Positions 42,820-51,947 of a stretch of 64,000 bases of DNA are shown here, piece by piece. The first letter of the stretch is position 1. Each line of letters begins with the position of its first letter. Source of the stretch: Parapedobacter indicus (GTDB lineage Bacteria; Bacteroidota; Bacteroidia; Sphingobacteriales; Sphingobacteriaceae). A program made the translations under genes and the position numbers. Location of the stretch: assembly GCF_900113765.1 (NCBI RefSeq), contig NZ_FOQO01000015.1:62001-126000 (forward strand). The letters are read 5' to 3'. The notes beneath the pieces are model-generated. The model worked only from the letters and a program-made list of their open reading frames with translations. It was not told the origin of the DNA and did not search any database.

Positions 42820-42972
42820 AGGGGTAAGAACACTTTTAAGCGGCCGCATATCGAATATGCGCCGCTTATACAACAAAACAAAAATTCCGACCCAAAGCGG
42901 ACGGTATATGACACTGTAATATCGTTGATCATCGTTGCAGCTGCCTTTTTGCTGTCACTAATTTTTGGCTAA
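42817..42972 (+). CDS. 51-residue single-pass membrane protein
   Basis: The frame encodes a basic, Pro-containing N-terminus (KNTFKRPHIEYAPL) and one C-terminal membrane helix (VISLIIVAAAFLLSLIF). The stop overlaps the next start (TAATG). Its position behind element copy 2 and ahead of another membrane protein suggests both act at the membrane. Confidence 0.6.
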   Translation: MRGKNTFKRPHIEYAPLIQQNKNSDPKRTVYDTVISLIIVAAAFLLSLIFG

Positions 42973-43379
42973 TGAAAAATCATAAACCGCTGTTGATATC
43001 CAATGGATTTGGGTACACAGATTTCCGGATTACATGTGACCGAAGATTTGCTGTGATTACCGGCAATGGATATCCTGTCATTAACAACCACGATGACGGC
43101 GCTATACTTGCACCGTGGGATTGGGAGTTAATCCAAGAAGTTTCCAGTGACGGCCAGTGGGTACCCTTTGGCGAACCTTCAAAGGATTCGTACCCACAGT
43201 TCAGGAGTTATATAAAGGTGTCAGATAAGCCGTGTCAAACTTATTTCGACCAGGAAAGTGGAGATATTTTCGCGATACGTCGTGGCGCTGATGTCGTTAT
43301 TTTCGGGCTGATAACGGTTCTGTGTGTTGCCCTTGTTGCGGGGTTGGTTTGGATGACTAGGATAGGAGGTGTTTCGTGA
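42972..43379 (+). CDS. Tail-anchored hypothetical protein, 135 aa
   Basis: A soluble N-terminal domain (LLISNGFGYTDFRITCDRRF) is followed by one C-terminal membrane helix (DVVIFGLITVLCVALVAGLVW). No family recognised. It is coupled to the small membrane protein before it. Confidence 0.65.
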   Translation: MKNHKPLLISNGFGYTDFRITCDRRFAVITGNGYPVINNHDDGAILAPWDWELIQEVSSDGQWVPFGEPSKDSYPQFRSYIKVSDKPCQTYFDQESGDIFAIRRGADVVIFGLITVLCVALVAGLVWMTRIGGVS

Positions 43380-43398
43380 ACAATCAAGAAACTAAATT

Positions 43399-43902
43399 AT
43401 GTCATTCCTAATCAAGATATATCCCGATCAATATTACTGCGGTGGTACCGGCGATCCCGGTCGGACGCTTTTAAAGGAGAATGCAAAGCGTTATGATTCC
43501 GAGAGCTCTGCAAGGATAGCGACGAGCGTACTAAATTCAAAATACCCACACAGGATTTACGAAGTCGTTGAAGAAAATCTTTTATCCCAATTTGAGGTGC
43601 CTTACGGTTATTCATCATGGGCAAACTTTCTTCAAAAACATCCGGGGTTGTTAGAGATCGATGATCCTCAATATAAGGTGCTGATAAAGCATGAAAAAAG
43701 CCGGGAATTAACAGGAATCCGACTATCGGAAATATTTCGAGAGGTGGCACTTGAAAAATTACAGCAGCAACTCAATACCGAAGAATGCACCATCATTTTA
43801 CGTGCCTTGGAAGCTGTTGAGCTAGCTTATACCGGTTTGACAAAAACGAAGATCAAGGCTTTGGGCGACAAAATTTATCACATCAGATATTTACTTAGAT
43901 GA
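43399..43902 (+). CDS. Hypothetical phage protein, 167 aa
   Basis: Mixed alpha/beta sequence (YDSESSARIATSVLNSKYPHRIYEVVEE) with a helical C-terminus (TEECTIILRALEAVELAYTGL). No domain recognised. Overlaps the next gene by 4 bases (ATGA). Confidence 0.6.
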   Translation: MSFLIKIYPDQYYCGGTGDPGRTLLKENAKRYDSESSARIATSVLNSKYPHRIYEVVEENLLSQFEVPYGYSSWANFLQKHPGLLEIDDPQYKVLIKHEKSRELTGIRLSEIFREVALEKLQQQLNTEECTIILRALEAVELAYTGLTKTKIKALGDKIYHIRYLLR

Positions 43903-44297
43903 ACAATCAAGAAGCAAAAGAAAAAGCCATACGCGAGGCGTACGGTGATCTTTGGGAGACGGTGAAAAGTGACGTCAATACAACGGGATGGTGTACATTA
44001 TTTATTATGTACGTCCATGACGATAATACAGATATAGATGTCGTACGTGATCACATCCGACACGATCCTATAAAATGGCGTCCAAAATCATTGCGTGGAA
44101 TAAATAGTAACAACGGTTGGAACCGTATCGATGGGCTGGATTCTCTTCCGCGGGGAAACTGCATTTATACTGTTTTAGGTAAATCCGGTAACATTGAAGA
44201 ATGGTCATTCACCGGTGGGGATAATTGTATAGCTATTTGGCTAGAATACTTCACCCACTGGCGACCTCTAGTTGAATTACCAAAACCAATTTATTAG
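43899..44297 (+). CDS. Hypothetical phage protein, 132 aa
   Basis: Contains many Trp and acidic residues (GDLWETVKSDVN, NNGWNRIDGLD, IAIWLEYFTHWRPLVELP). No motif recognised; it precedes the primase-like gene by 3 bases. Confidence 0.6.
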   Translation: MNNQEAKEKAIREAYGDLWETVKSDVNTTGWCTLFIMYVHDDNTDIDVVRDHIRHDPIKWRPKSLRGINSNNGWNRIDGLDSLPRGNCIYTVLGKSGNIEEWSFTGGDNCIAIWLEYFTHWRPLVELPKPIY

Positions 44298-44300
44298 ATC

Positions 44301-45011
44301 ATGAATTACCAAATTATAACCAACGAATCCGCGCTGCGGGCGTTCATAGAGTGGCTTCCGGATTTGGAACTTCACGAAACGTTCTATTGCTGCCTGTTTG
44401 CTAGAAGCAAATACGTGAGGGATTCGTCTAATGTACTACCGCACATACGTAGCGACAAAGCGCAACTGAAACGGTTTACATCCAACAAAGAGAGACTGTT
44501 TGATAAAATCCGTCAACTTGAGTGTCCTTTAGGCTCTTATAAACAAAAGGATTTGGTTGTACCACAAGAAGCGCTGGCGCTTTACATAACTATTAATCCA
44601 AGGTCGTTTATCAAGGCAAACACTTCTAGTGTCCGAAAACTTCTTGATTTGGCACTACAGCCCTACAACGGATTCCATCCGTACCAAGAGGTCATGAGTG
44701 AAATCCAGAAGGCTAAAAGCCGAAGCGTGTTCGTGTCGTTTGATTTCGATATTCCTAAGCCAATGCCGAACGATTTATTTATGGCAGTCTACGAATCAGT
44801 AAACACACGAGCAATACAATGGGTTGAGACGCGAGGTGGCTACCATCTCACCATCCGAACATCAGAAGTATCAGATAACTACAAGAAAAATTGGTATCAG
44901 GAAATACGCAAAATATTATCCCGATTCAGTCAAGATCACGACAACGCTGGTGATATCATGCTCCCTGTACCTGGTACCATTCAAGGCGGTTTTACCCCGA
45001 AATTACTTTAA
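44301..45011 (+). CDS. Candidate archaeo-eukaryotic primase (PrimPol)-like protein, 236 aa
   Basis: In the C-terminal half VFVSFDFDIP supplies an hhDhD pair (Asp148, Asp150), ETRGGYHLTI supplies a GYH motif (His182), and GDIMLPVPGTIQGG supplies a later Asp (Asp218) followed by PGT. This order (DhD, sxH, hD) is that of archaeo-eukaryotic primases, where RGGYH and PGT are familiar. The N-terminal 130 residues are helical and unassigned. No helicase domain is fused, but an SNF2-type helicase gene starts 3 bases later. The call rests on motifs only. Confidence 0.55.
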   Translation: MNYQIITNESALRAFIEWLPDLELHETFYCCLFARSKYVRDSSNVLPHIRSDKAQLKRFTSNKERLFDKIRQLECPLGSYKQKDLVVPQEALALYITINPRSFIKANTSSVRKLLDLALQPYNGFHPYQEVMSEIQKAKSRSVFVSFDFDIPKPMPNDLFMAVYESVNTRAIQWVETRGGYHLTIRTSEVSDNYKKNWYQEIRKILSRFSQDHDNAGDIMLPVPGTIQGGFTPKLL

Positions 45012-45014
45012 TTC

Positions 45015-46724
45015 ATGAGTATAGGAAGCGCTCTGCACATAGGTGCAAATTTCAGAATAGATTTTAAGTATAACCCGAAGGTCGTACAGGCTATCAAAGA
45101 ATTGCCAGAACGTCGGTTTGATTTCAACGAAAAGGTTTGGTTTGTACCTGCTAAACACCGCGATGAAGTGGTAAGATTCTGCAAGAAATTCAATCTTACC
45201 TTTGGAGTGAAGCACGTGGAAGAACCTCAATTTTCGATGGAAATACCACCGTTGCCCGAGCTGGATATAAACATCCCACTAAAACGGGATTTACGACCAT
45301 ACCAACGCCCGGGCGTTGCTTACACCATATCAAAGCAAAGGTTAATCATGGGTGATGATATGGGGCTTGGGAAAACCATGCAAGCTATCGCCTCCGTTGA
45401 AGGTCTGCACGTGTTGGGAAAACCAGTTTATCCCTGTCTTGTAATATGCCCGTCAGCCGTAAAGGAGAACTGGAAGCGTGAGATTGAAAAGACGGTTCAC
45501 AAAAAGGCCATAATTATGGCAGACAGCGTAAAAAACACCTTCCCTGAGTTCTACCGAACGGGGTTGGCCCAATTCTTCATCGTCAACTACGAAAGTTTAA
45601 AGAAGTATTTCGTTGATCATATCGATGACCCCGGCAAGGATAAAAACGGGCGTAAGAAGCCGCTCCGGATTTACCACATCCATTTCAAAGAAAAGTATCT
45701 CAATTTCTTCAAAGCAGTAATTGTTGATGAAAGCCATCGCGTCAAAGCATTGTCGACACAGGCTACAAAATTCACGAAAGGCGTTTGCACGGGGAAGGAA
45801 ACCATTCTTTTGCTGACAGGAACCCCGGTAATCAATAAGCCAAAAGATTTGATTTCACAATTGGGTATATTGGACCGGTTGCCCGATTTCGGTGGCTACA
45901 AGGCGTTTGAAGAAAGGTATTGTTCAGGCCCGAATGAAGCCAGTAATCTGAAGGAGCTGAACTACAAGCTAAATGTCAGTTGCTTTTATCGCAGGAATAA
46001 AACGGATCCGGAAGTGAAGAAGTATCTGCCTGATAAATCGAGGCAAGTAGTTTTGTGTGATCTCAACGAATCGGCGCGCAAAGAATACAATCACGCGCAA
46101 GCCGATCTTGAAAGCTACATGAAGCAATACAAGGATGCCAGCGACGATCAAATAAAGAAGTCGATGAAAGGCGAGGTGATGGTGCGTATCGGTATCCTGA
46201 AAAACATTTCTGCCCGTGGCAAGCTCAAAGACGCATTCGACTTTATTAAAGATGTTATAGACGGTGGTCAAAAGATTGTTGTTTTCTGTAACCTCACTGA
46301 TATCGTCAGGGCTGTACAGGAAAAGTTCCCGCGGTCGGTAAGGCTTACCGGAGCGGAAAACGCAACACAGAAGCAAGCTTCGGTGGACGCTTTCAAGAAT
46401 AACCCGAACGTTGATCTGATCGTGTTAAACCTGAAAGCAGGAGGGGTAGGAGTGGACGGATTGCAGGACGTAGCTACGCAGGTTTGCTTTATCGAATTCG
46501 GTTGGCACGCCGCCATTATGGACCAAGCGGAAGATCGGCTTTACCGAATGGGACAACATTCAAATGTCATGTGTACGTACTTCCTGGGTAGGGCAACAAT
46601 TGACGAATGGAACTACAAGCTTATCCAAACGAAACGTGAGATCGCCAACACCGTGACAGGCAATGAAGATTTGACAGACGTTAGCATCGTAGACGATTTA
46701 GCCAATCTATTTAATCAAAAATAA
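45015..46724 (+). CDS. SNF2-family helicase with HARP-like N-terminal domain
   Basis: The 569-residue protein has an N-terminal HARP-like segment (HIGANFRIDFKYNPKVVQAIKE, RRFDFNEKVWFVP; residues 5-60) and an SNF2 ATPase: DDMGLGKTMQAIA (Lys120), DESH (238-241), LLTGTP, and the C-terminal helicase half (LNLKAGGVGVDGLQ, EDRLYRMGQ). This is the layout of SMARCAL1-like annealing helicases; it could remodel replication forks or displace proteins. It is encoded with the primase-like gene and ahead of the helicase-methylase gene. Confidence 0.92.
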   Translation: MSIGSALHIGANFRIDFKYNPKVVQAIKELPERRFDFNEKVWFVPAKHRDEVVRFCKKFNLTFGVKHVEEPQFSMEIPPLPELDINIPLKRDLRPYQRPGVAYTISKQRLIMGDDMGLGKTMQAIASVEGLHVLGKPVYPCLVICPSAVKENWKREIEKTVHKKAIIMADSVKNTFPEFYRTGLAQFFIVNYESLKKYFVDHIDDPGKDKNGRKKPLRIYHIHFKEKYLNFFKAVIVDESHRVKALSTQATKFTKGVCTGKETILLLTGTPVINKPKDLISQLGILDRLPDFGGYKAFEERYCSGPNEASNLKELNYKLNVSCFYRRNKTDPEVKKYLPDKSRQVVLCDLNESARKEYNHAQADLESYMKQYKDASDDQIKKSMKGEVMVRIGILKNISARGKLKDAFDFIKDVIDGGQKIVVFCNLTDIVRAVQEKFPRSVRLTGAENATQKQASVDAFKNNPNVDLIVLNLKAGGVGVDGLQDVATQVCFIEFGWHAAIMDQAEDRLYRMGQHSNVMCTYFLGRATIDEWNYKLIQTKREIANTVTGNEDLTDVSIVDDLANLFNQK

Positions 46725-46746
46725 TACTAATAGTATAACTTGTATA
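46723..46746 (+). promoter_or_regulatory. Seven-copy phage element, copy 3
   Basis: AATAC-N5-GTATA-N4-GTATA. It begins inside the stop codon of the SNF2 gene and ends exactly at the ATG of the next gene (46747). Confidence 0.78.
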
Positions 46747-46944
46747 ATGAGACACGACAATTCAGAGAAACTAGGCAAAGGAATCGCTAAGGTTTTAGAC
46801 GGACAGAAGATATTCGATAACCGCGATACGATCAGTGGCAAGCGTAAAGTTCGGATCAACGCAACTACATGGGTTTACACGTCAAAAACCGACAAAGAGG
46901 TAAAAGAGTGGTATAGTCGGAAATTTGAAAATAGGGGGATTTGA
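46747..46944 (+). CDS. Small basic phage protein, 65 aa
   Basis: Lys/Arg-rich product (GKGIAKVLDGQKIFDNRD, GKRKVRINATTWVYTSK). Start codon lies directly after element copy 3. No domain recognised. Confidence 0.6.
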   Translation: MRHDNSEKLGKGIAKVLDGQKIFDNRDTISGKRKVRINATTWVYTSKTDKEVKEWYSRKFENRGI

Positions 46945-46945
46945 A

Positions 46946-47305
46946 ATGGGAATCAAAATGGATAAATCAAGCCTGAATCTTTTCTACCGTGTTGGCCACC
47001 TTTATACCAAGCAAGGTTTATGGTACGACAAGCATGGAAACTTCACGGGATTGATTCACCGAAAATTCAAGTTCTGCCTAAACAGTGATCTGCAGATGCC
47101 ATTTGACAATGATTGCGTTGGCTGGCTGTCTGCAACAAAAACGCTGAATGAACTTTTCAACTGGTTTACGTTAGAAGATATTCAGGAGCTTCAACAGCAT
47201 GACTTCGTAGTATGGGAATATATGGTCAGCAATTGGAAACAACACAACGGCCACTGGCTTATAAATCAGGAAACCAGCATAGCTATCGAAAGGATTACAT
47301 TATGA
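46946..47305 (+). CDS. Hypothetical phage protein, 119 aa
   Basis: The ATG at 46946 is one base after the previous stop; an in-frame start at 46925 would overlap. The protein has many aromatic residues (YRVGHLYTKQGLWYDKHG, NELFNWFTLEDIQELQ). Its stop overlaps the start of the helicase-methylase gene (ATGA). Confidence 0.6.
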   Translation: MGIKMDKSSLNLFYRVGHLYTKQGLWYDKHGNFTGLIHRKFKFCLNSDLQMPFDNDCVGWLSATKTLNELFNWFTLEDIQELQQHDFVVWEYMVSNWKQHNGHWLINQETSIAIERITL

Positions 47306-49848
47306 ATTATATCGAGTTCTTAGAAAGCAAGGTTGTTGTTGCTGAAAACTTCGGTGCTACGATTGATAAGCGTTTGCTGTCGGACACTTTGATGCCACAC
47401 CAAAAGGCAATTGTCCCTTGGGCGATAGAAGGCGGCAGACGCGCTATTTTTGCGTCGTTCGGGCTAGGCAAAAGTGTTATCCAGCTGGAAATAGCTAGGC
47501 AGGTAATATTGCTTACAAAAAAGCATTTCCTGATCTGTATGCCGCTGGCCGTTGTCGGGGAATTTCGCCGCGACAATGATATGTTGGGTACCGGCCTAGA
47601 AATCGAATACATAACCGATACCGATGATATAGAAGATGTCAGTGAATTTGATAACTTCCTCAACTACATCGAGGGAATAGACGATCCCGGTCCGAAAATC
47701 TATTGCACCAACTATGAGCGGGTACGGAAAGGTGATATCGACCCGAACAAATTCGGCGGTGTTTCTTTCGATGAGGCCAGCATACTTCGGAACCTGAAAA
47801 CTGAAACAACCAATTACGTGTTACAGCATTTCAAAAGCGTACCGTATCGGTTTGTTGCAACCGCAACACCCACGCCAAATGACTTCATCGAGATTCTGAA
47901 CTACGCGGATTATCTGGGTGTGATCGACCGGGGACATGCTTTAACGCGCTTCTTTCAACGAGACAGTACAAAGGCTGGCAACCTTACATTGTATGAAAAC
48001 AAGAAAGAAGAATTTTGGAAGTGGGTTGCCACCTGGGCGGTATTTATCAATAAGCCTTCCGACTTGGGATTCGACGATACCGGTTACAACCTTCCCAAGC
48101 TGAATCTCCACGAAGTCGAGGTGACTAACGTAGTTGACGGGCCTATCGTCAACAAAGACGGTGAATTGGTTTTGTTCAAAGATACCACCAAAAGCCTTGT
48201 AGATGTCAGCCGAGAAAAGTCAGAAAGCGTCGCGTTACGGGTGCAAAAGGCTTTCGATATCCTGAACGATAACGGAGATGTTTCCAACTGGATTATTTGG
48301 CACCATTTGGAGAGTGAGCGTGCGGAAATCGAGCGGAGATTCAAAGGTACCCAATTGAAATCTGTCTATGGCTCCCAAACTAACAAGGAAAAGGAAGATT
48401 TATTGATCAGCTTTTCGAACGGCGAATATTCGATTCTTTCCACCAAGCCTAAAATCGCAGGATCCGGATGTAATATGCAGCACGCCTGCAATAATATGAT
48501 TTTCGTCGGCATCGATTACAAGTTCAATGACTTCATCCAGGCTATTCACCGTTGCTACAGGTTCGGGCAAACGAAAGAGGTGAACGTTTGGGTTATCCTA
48601 ACACAGAATGAACGGGATGTGCTCAAGAAGCTCAAAATGAAATGGGCAAACCACATCGAACTACAAACCGAGATGGTGAACATCGTACGAGAATACGGCC
48701 TAAACAGCGACAAAATCAAATCAGACATGAAACGACAACTCTTCAATAACAGGCGAACGGCCACCGTAGGCGAAGCCACCGTTTACAACGATGACACAGT
48801 CAACGTGCATAAGGATATGCCGGACAACAGCACAGGCATGGTCCTCACCTCAATACCTTTTGGGGATCATTACGAGTACAGCGATAATTACAACGATTTC
48901 GGCCATAACTTCGGTAATGGCAAGTTCTTTGAGCAAATGGATTACCTTACGCCCCATCTTTTGAGAACACTCAAGCCGGGGCGTATCGCGGCCGTCCACA
49001 TCAAAGACAGGATCCGTTACAGTTATCAAAACGGCACTGGCTTTACAACTATCGACGATTTTAGCGCTGACGTATCTTATCATTTCAGGAAACACGGCTT
49101 TCATCTTGTTGGCAAGATAACCATCACTACCGATGTTGTCCGCGAAAACAATCAGACATATCGGCTGACATGGGGCGAACAGCGAAAGGATGCCACCAAG
49201 ATGGGAGTGGGGCTACCCGAATACATCTACCTATTCCGCAAAGAACCTTCATCATCTGACAACGCCTACGCAGATGACCCGGTTGTAAAAACAATTGATG
49301 AATACCTGTTGAGCCTATGGCAGCTTGATGCGCATGCGTATTGGAAGTCATCGGGCGACCGCTTCCTTTCGTTCGATGAGCTAAGTAAGTACGACATGAA
49401 GTTCGTTTACAATGCTTGGAAAAAATACGATAAGGAACATATATACAACTTCCAAGAGCATTTGAGGGTTTGTGAAGATTTGGCTACAGTTGACCGGCTA
49501 TCCAAATTGTTTATGACCATTCCGCCAACAAGCAGTAATGACCTCGTTTGGACAGATATCAACAGAATGAACACCCTAAATGCCAATCAGGCAAACCGAA
49601 AAAGGGAGAAGCATATTTGTCCCCTGCAGCTGGATATCATCGATCGGCTAATCTATAGGTTCACTAACGAAGGTGATTTAATCGACGATCCGTTCGGGGG
49701 TTTATTCAGCACAGCCCATCAGGCGTTGAAGCTCGGGAGGAAAGCAGTATCAGCTGAACTAAATCCCGATTATTACGATGACGGGCTTTTCTACCTGAAA
49801 GCATTGGAGTACAAATTAAGCGTCCCCACGCTTTTTGATTTACTGTAA
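47302..49848 (+). CDS. Helicase-DNA methylase fusion protein
   Basis: The 848-residue protein joins two enzymes. Residues 1-470 are an SF2/SNF2-like helicase: SFGLGKSVIQL (Lys57), FDEAS (157-160), ATATPTPND, and HRCYRFGQTKEVNVW. Residues about 500-848 are an N4/N6 amino-methyltransferase of the permuted beta class: the catalytic motif comes first as TSIPFGDHYEY (Ser517-Ile-Pro-Phe, where SPPY/F is usual), and the AdoMet motif comes last as DDPFGGLFSTAHQALKLGRKAVSAELNPDYY (796 onward), read here in pieces. The helicase may move the methylase along DNA. A longer start at 47212 overlaps the previous gene and is rejected. Confidence 0.88.
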   Translation: MNYIEFLESKVVVAENFGATIDKRLLSDTLMPHQKAIVPWAIEGGRRAIFASFGLGKSVIQLEIARQVILLTKKHFLICMPLAVVGEFRRDNDMLGTGLEIEYITDTDDIEDVSEFDNFLNYIEGIDDPGPKIYCTNYERVRKGDIDPNKFGGVSFDEASILRNLKTETTNYVLQHFKSVPYRFVATATPTPNDFIEILNYADYLGVIDRGHALTRFFQRDSTKAGNLTLYENKKEEFWKWVATWAVFINKPSDLGFDDTGYNLPKLNLHEVEVTNVVDGPIVNKDGELVLFKDTTKSLVDVSREKSESVALRVQKAFDILNDNGDVSNWIIWHHLESERAEIERRFKGTQLKSVYGSQTNKEKEDLLISFSNGEYSILSTKPKIAGSGCNMQHACNNMIFVGIDYKFNDFIQAIHRCYRFGQTKEVNVWVILTQNERDVLKKLKMKWANHIELQTEMVNIVREYGLNSDKIKSDMKRQLFNNRRTATVGEATVYNDDTVNVHKDMPDNSTGMVLTSIPFGDHYEYSDNYNDFGHNFGNGKFFEQMDYLTPHLLRTLKPGRIAAVHIKDRIRYSYQNGTGFTTIDDFSADVSYHFRKHGFHLVGKITITTDVVRENNQTYRLTWGEQRKDATKMGVGLPEYIYLFRKEPSSSDNAYADDPVVKTIDEYLLSLWQLDAHAYWKSSGDRFLSFDELSKYDMKFVYNAWKKYDKEHIYNFQEHLRVCEDLATVDRLSKLFMTIPPTSSNDLVWTDINRMNTLNANQANRKREKHICPLQLDIIDRLIYRFTNEGDLIDDPFGGLFSTAHQALKLGRKAVSAELNPDYYDDGLFYLKALEYKLSVPTLFDLL

Positions 49849-49851
49849 AAT

Positions 49852-49875
49852 TATACAAATAGTATTAAATGTATA
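49852..49875 (+). promoter_or_regulatory. Seven-copy phage element, copy 4
   Basis: TATAC-N5-GTATT-N4-GTATA, starting 4 bases after the helicase-methylase stop and ending 18 bases before the C5 methyltransferase start. Confidence 0.75.
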
Positions 49876-49893
49876 AATCTAAAATTCATCAAA

Positions 49894-51885
49894 ATGATAA
49901 ACCTCTTTATAACAGGAACAAAACCCAAAATCCAAATCGTTTCTAACCCTGACGATATTCAATTCATAGTTATTGACCTATTTTGCGGGGCCGGTGGCGT
50001 CACTACAGGATTCGCGAAAGCAAGGCTAAAAGGTAAGCAGATAGCAATTATTGCCGCTTGTGTAAATCACGATCCCAAAGCCCTGGAAAGCCACTGGAAA
50101 AATCATCCTGACGTTGTTCACTTTGAGGAAGATATCAGAACCCTAGAATTAGGGCCTTTGGTTGAACTAATCAACGATTACCGCAAAGCCTACCCGAAAG
50201 CCAAAATTTTGCTTTGGGCATCATTGGAGTGTACAAATTTCAGCAAGGCAAAGGGTGGCCAGCCCCGTGACGCCGATAGTCGAACACTTGCCGACCATCT
50301 CCATCGATATATTACCGCGCTGAATCCTGACTACGTCCAAATCGAAAATGTAGTTGAGTTCATGAGCTGGGGACCGCTCGATAAGAACGGAAAGCCCGTT
50401 AGCCGCCGCAGTGGATCCGACTGGCTAAGGTGGAGAGAATCGATAAACAATCACGGTTACCGTGATGATTGGCGGGAACTGAATAGCGCCGACTTCGGCG
50501 CATACACGGCTAGAAATCGTCTTTTCGGTTGTTTTGCTAAGCCGGGATTACCAATTGTTTGGCCGCAACCTACCCATGCTAGGAATCCAAAAAAAGAAGG
50601 CTTGTTCGGCGCTGGATTAAAGAAGTGGATGCCTGTGAGGGATGTGTTGGATTTTGAAGATGAAGGTAAGAGCATATTTGACAGGAATATACCGCTTTCC
50701 CCTCGCACACTGGAACGAATATACGCAGGACTAATTAAGTACGTTGCCGGGGGTAAGGATGCTTTTCTTTCTACCTACAACTCGGGAAATCCTGAATCAC
50801 GAAACACCCCATTAGATCGGCCGTGCAGGTCACTTCTTACAGCCAATACCCACGCGAAAGTACAGTGCAGTTTTATATCAAAATATTTTTCAGGAAAGCC
50901 CGAAGGTAAGGTGATTTCGACAAATGGCCCAGCTGGTACTATTACCACCTCTGCCAATCAATCCTTAGTGCAGCCTGTTTTTATGGTGAACTACAACCAC
51001 TCATCCAAATGTGCCGATGTAAATAAATCATGCCCGACCTTGGTGACCCGCGATAAGCTTGCCTTGGTCAAAACCGCTTTTCTAGCAAAATACTACGGAA
51101 ACGGCTACAACATCCAGTCAGTTGACGAACCTGCAGGTACACTTACAACGAAAGATCGGTTTACCAAAGCCCAGGTGGTTTGGCTCGATAAAACATACAA
51201 TAGCCCGGCAAATCATCAAGGAATAGATCGGCCGGCCGGCGTTGTTATGGCTAATGATAAGCACCAAAAGGTACATGCTGTTTGGCTCGATAGAAATTTC
51301 ACCAATGGGGGCCAACATTCGTCAGTAGACCTTCCAGCCGGTGCGGTCATGCCTGTACCAAAGATGAACAAGGTGGAGGCTATTCCCTTTATCCTGAATC
51401 CAAACTACGGGAACATTGGCAAATCCATTGACGAACCCGCACCGCCGTTGCTGGCCAGCCGCCGACACTATTACATTGTCAATCCGTCACACGGAGGACA
51501 TACCATGGGAACCGATGTGCCATGCCCGGTAATCGTTGCCCGGCAAGATAAAGCGCCTCTTTACTTGATGGAGGTTGATGAATCTCCAATGTTGGTGTTC
51601 GACGCGCCGAAATTCCTGAATGATGATGATTGGGCCTATATTTTAGAAGGCAAAGGTGAAATGTCTATCAGGTTGAAGATTATTGAATTCATGTTTCTGT
51701 ACAACATATCAGACGTCAAAATGCGTATGTTAAAGGTACTGGAGTTATTACTAATTCAGGGGTTCCCCGGTGACTATATATTGGTAGGAAACCAATCTGA
51801 TCAAAAGAAGTTCATTGGCAACAGTGTTCAACCCGATGTGCCTAAAAACTGGATGGAAACAATCGGGTTGGCTTTATTGAATTAG
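49894..51885 (+). CDS. C5-cytosine DNA methyltransferase with an eight-unit repeat region
   Basis: The 663-residue protein has motif I DLFCGAGGVTTGF, motif IV with the catalytic Cys113 in LECTNFSKAKGG (where PCQxFS is usual), motif VI IENVVEF and motif VIII YTARNRLFG. Motifs IX/X near the end are LLIQGFPGDY and GNSVQPDVPKNW. Between residues about 288 and 560 lie eight units of about 34 residues with a shared core of the type DxPAGTxTTxDKxxKVxxxxLxxxY. This enlarges the target-recognition region well beyond a typical enzyme of about 400 residues. It probably modifies phage DNA against host restriction. Confidence 0.9.
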   Translation: MINLFITGTKPKIQIVSNPDDIQFIVIDLFCGAGGVTTGFAKARLKGKQIAIIAACVNHDPKALESHWKNHPDVVHFEEDIRTLELGPLVELINDYRKAYPKAKILLWASLECTNFSKAKGGQPRDADSRTLADHLHRYITALNPDYVQIENVVEFMSWGPLDKNGKPVSRRSGSDWLRWRESINNHGYRDDWRELNSADFGAYTARNRLFGCFAKPGLPIVWPQPTHARNPKKEGLFGAGLKKWMPVRDVLDFEDEGKSIFDRNIPLSPRTLERIYAGLIKYVAGGKDAFLSTYNSGNPESRNTPLDRPCRSLLTANTHAKVQCSFISKYFSGKPEGKVISTNGPAGTITTSANQSLVQPVFMVNYNHSSKCADVNKSCPTLVTRDKLALVKTAFLAKYYGNGYNIQSVDEPAGTLTTKDRFTKAQVVWLDKTYNSPANHQGIDRPAGVVMANDKHQKVHAVWLDRNFTNGGQHSSVDLPAGAVMPVPKMNKVEAIPFILNPNYGNIGKSIDEPAPPLLASRRHYYIVNPSHGGHTMGTDVPCPVIVARQDKAPLYLMEVDESPMLVFDAPKFLNDDDWAYILEGKGEMSIRLKIIEFMFLYNISDVKMRMLKVLELLLIQGFPGDYILVGNQSDQKKFIGNSVQPDVPKNWMETIGLALLN

Positions 51886-51947
51886 TTTGGGCTCTATCCG
51901 CAGCTGTAATAAAAACGATCATCTTTTTGATTCATAAGTTATTGATA

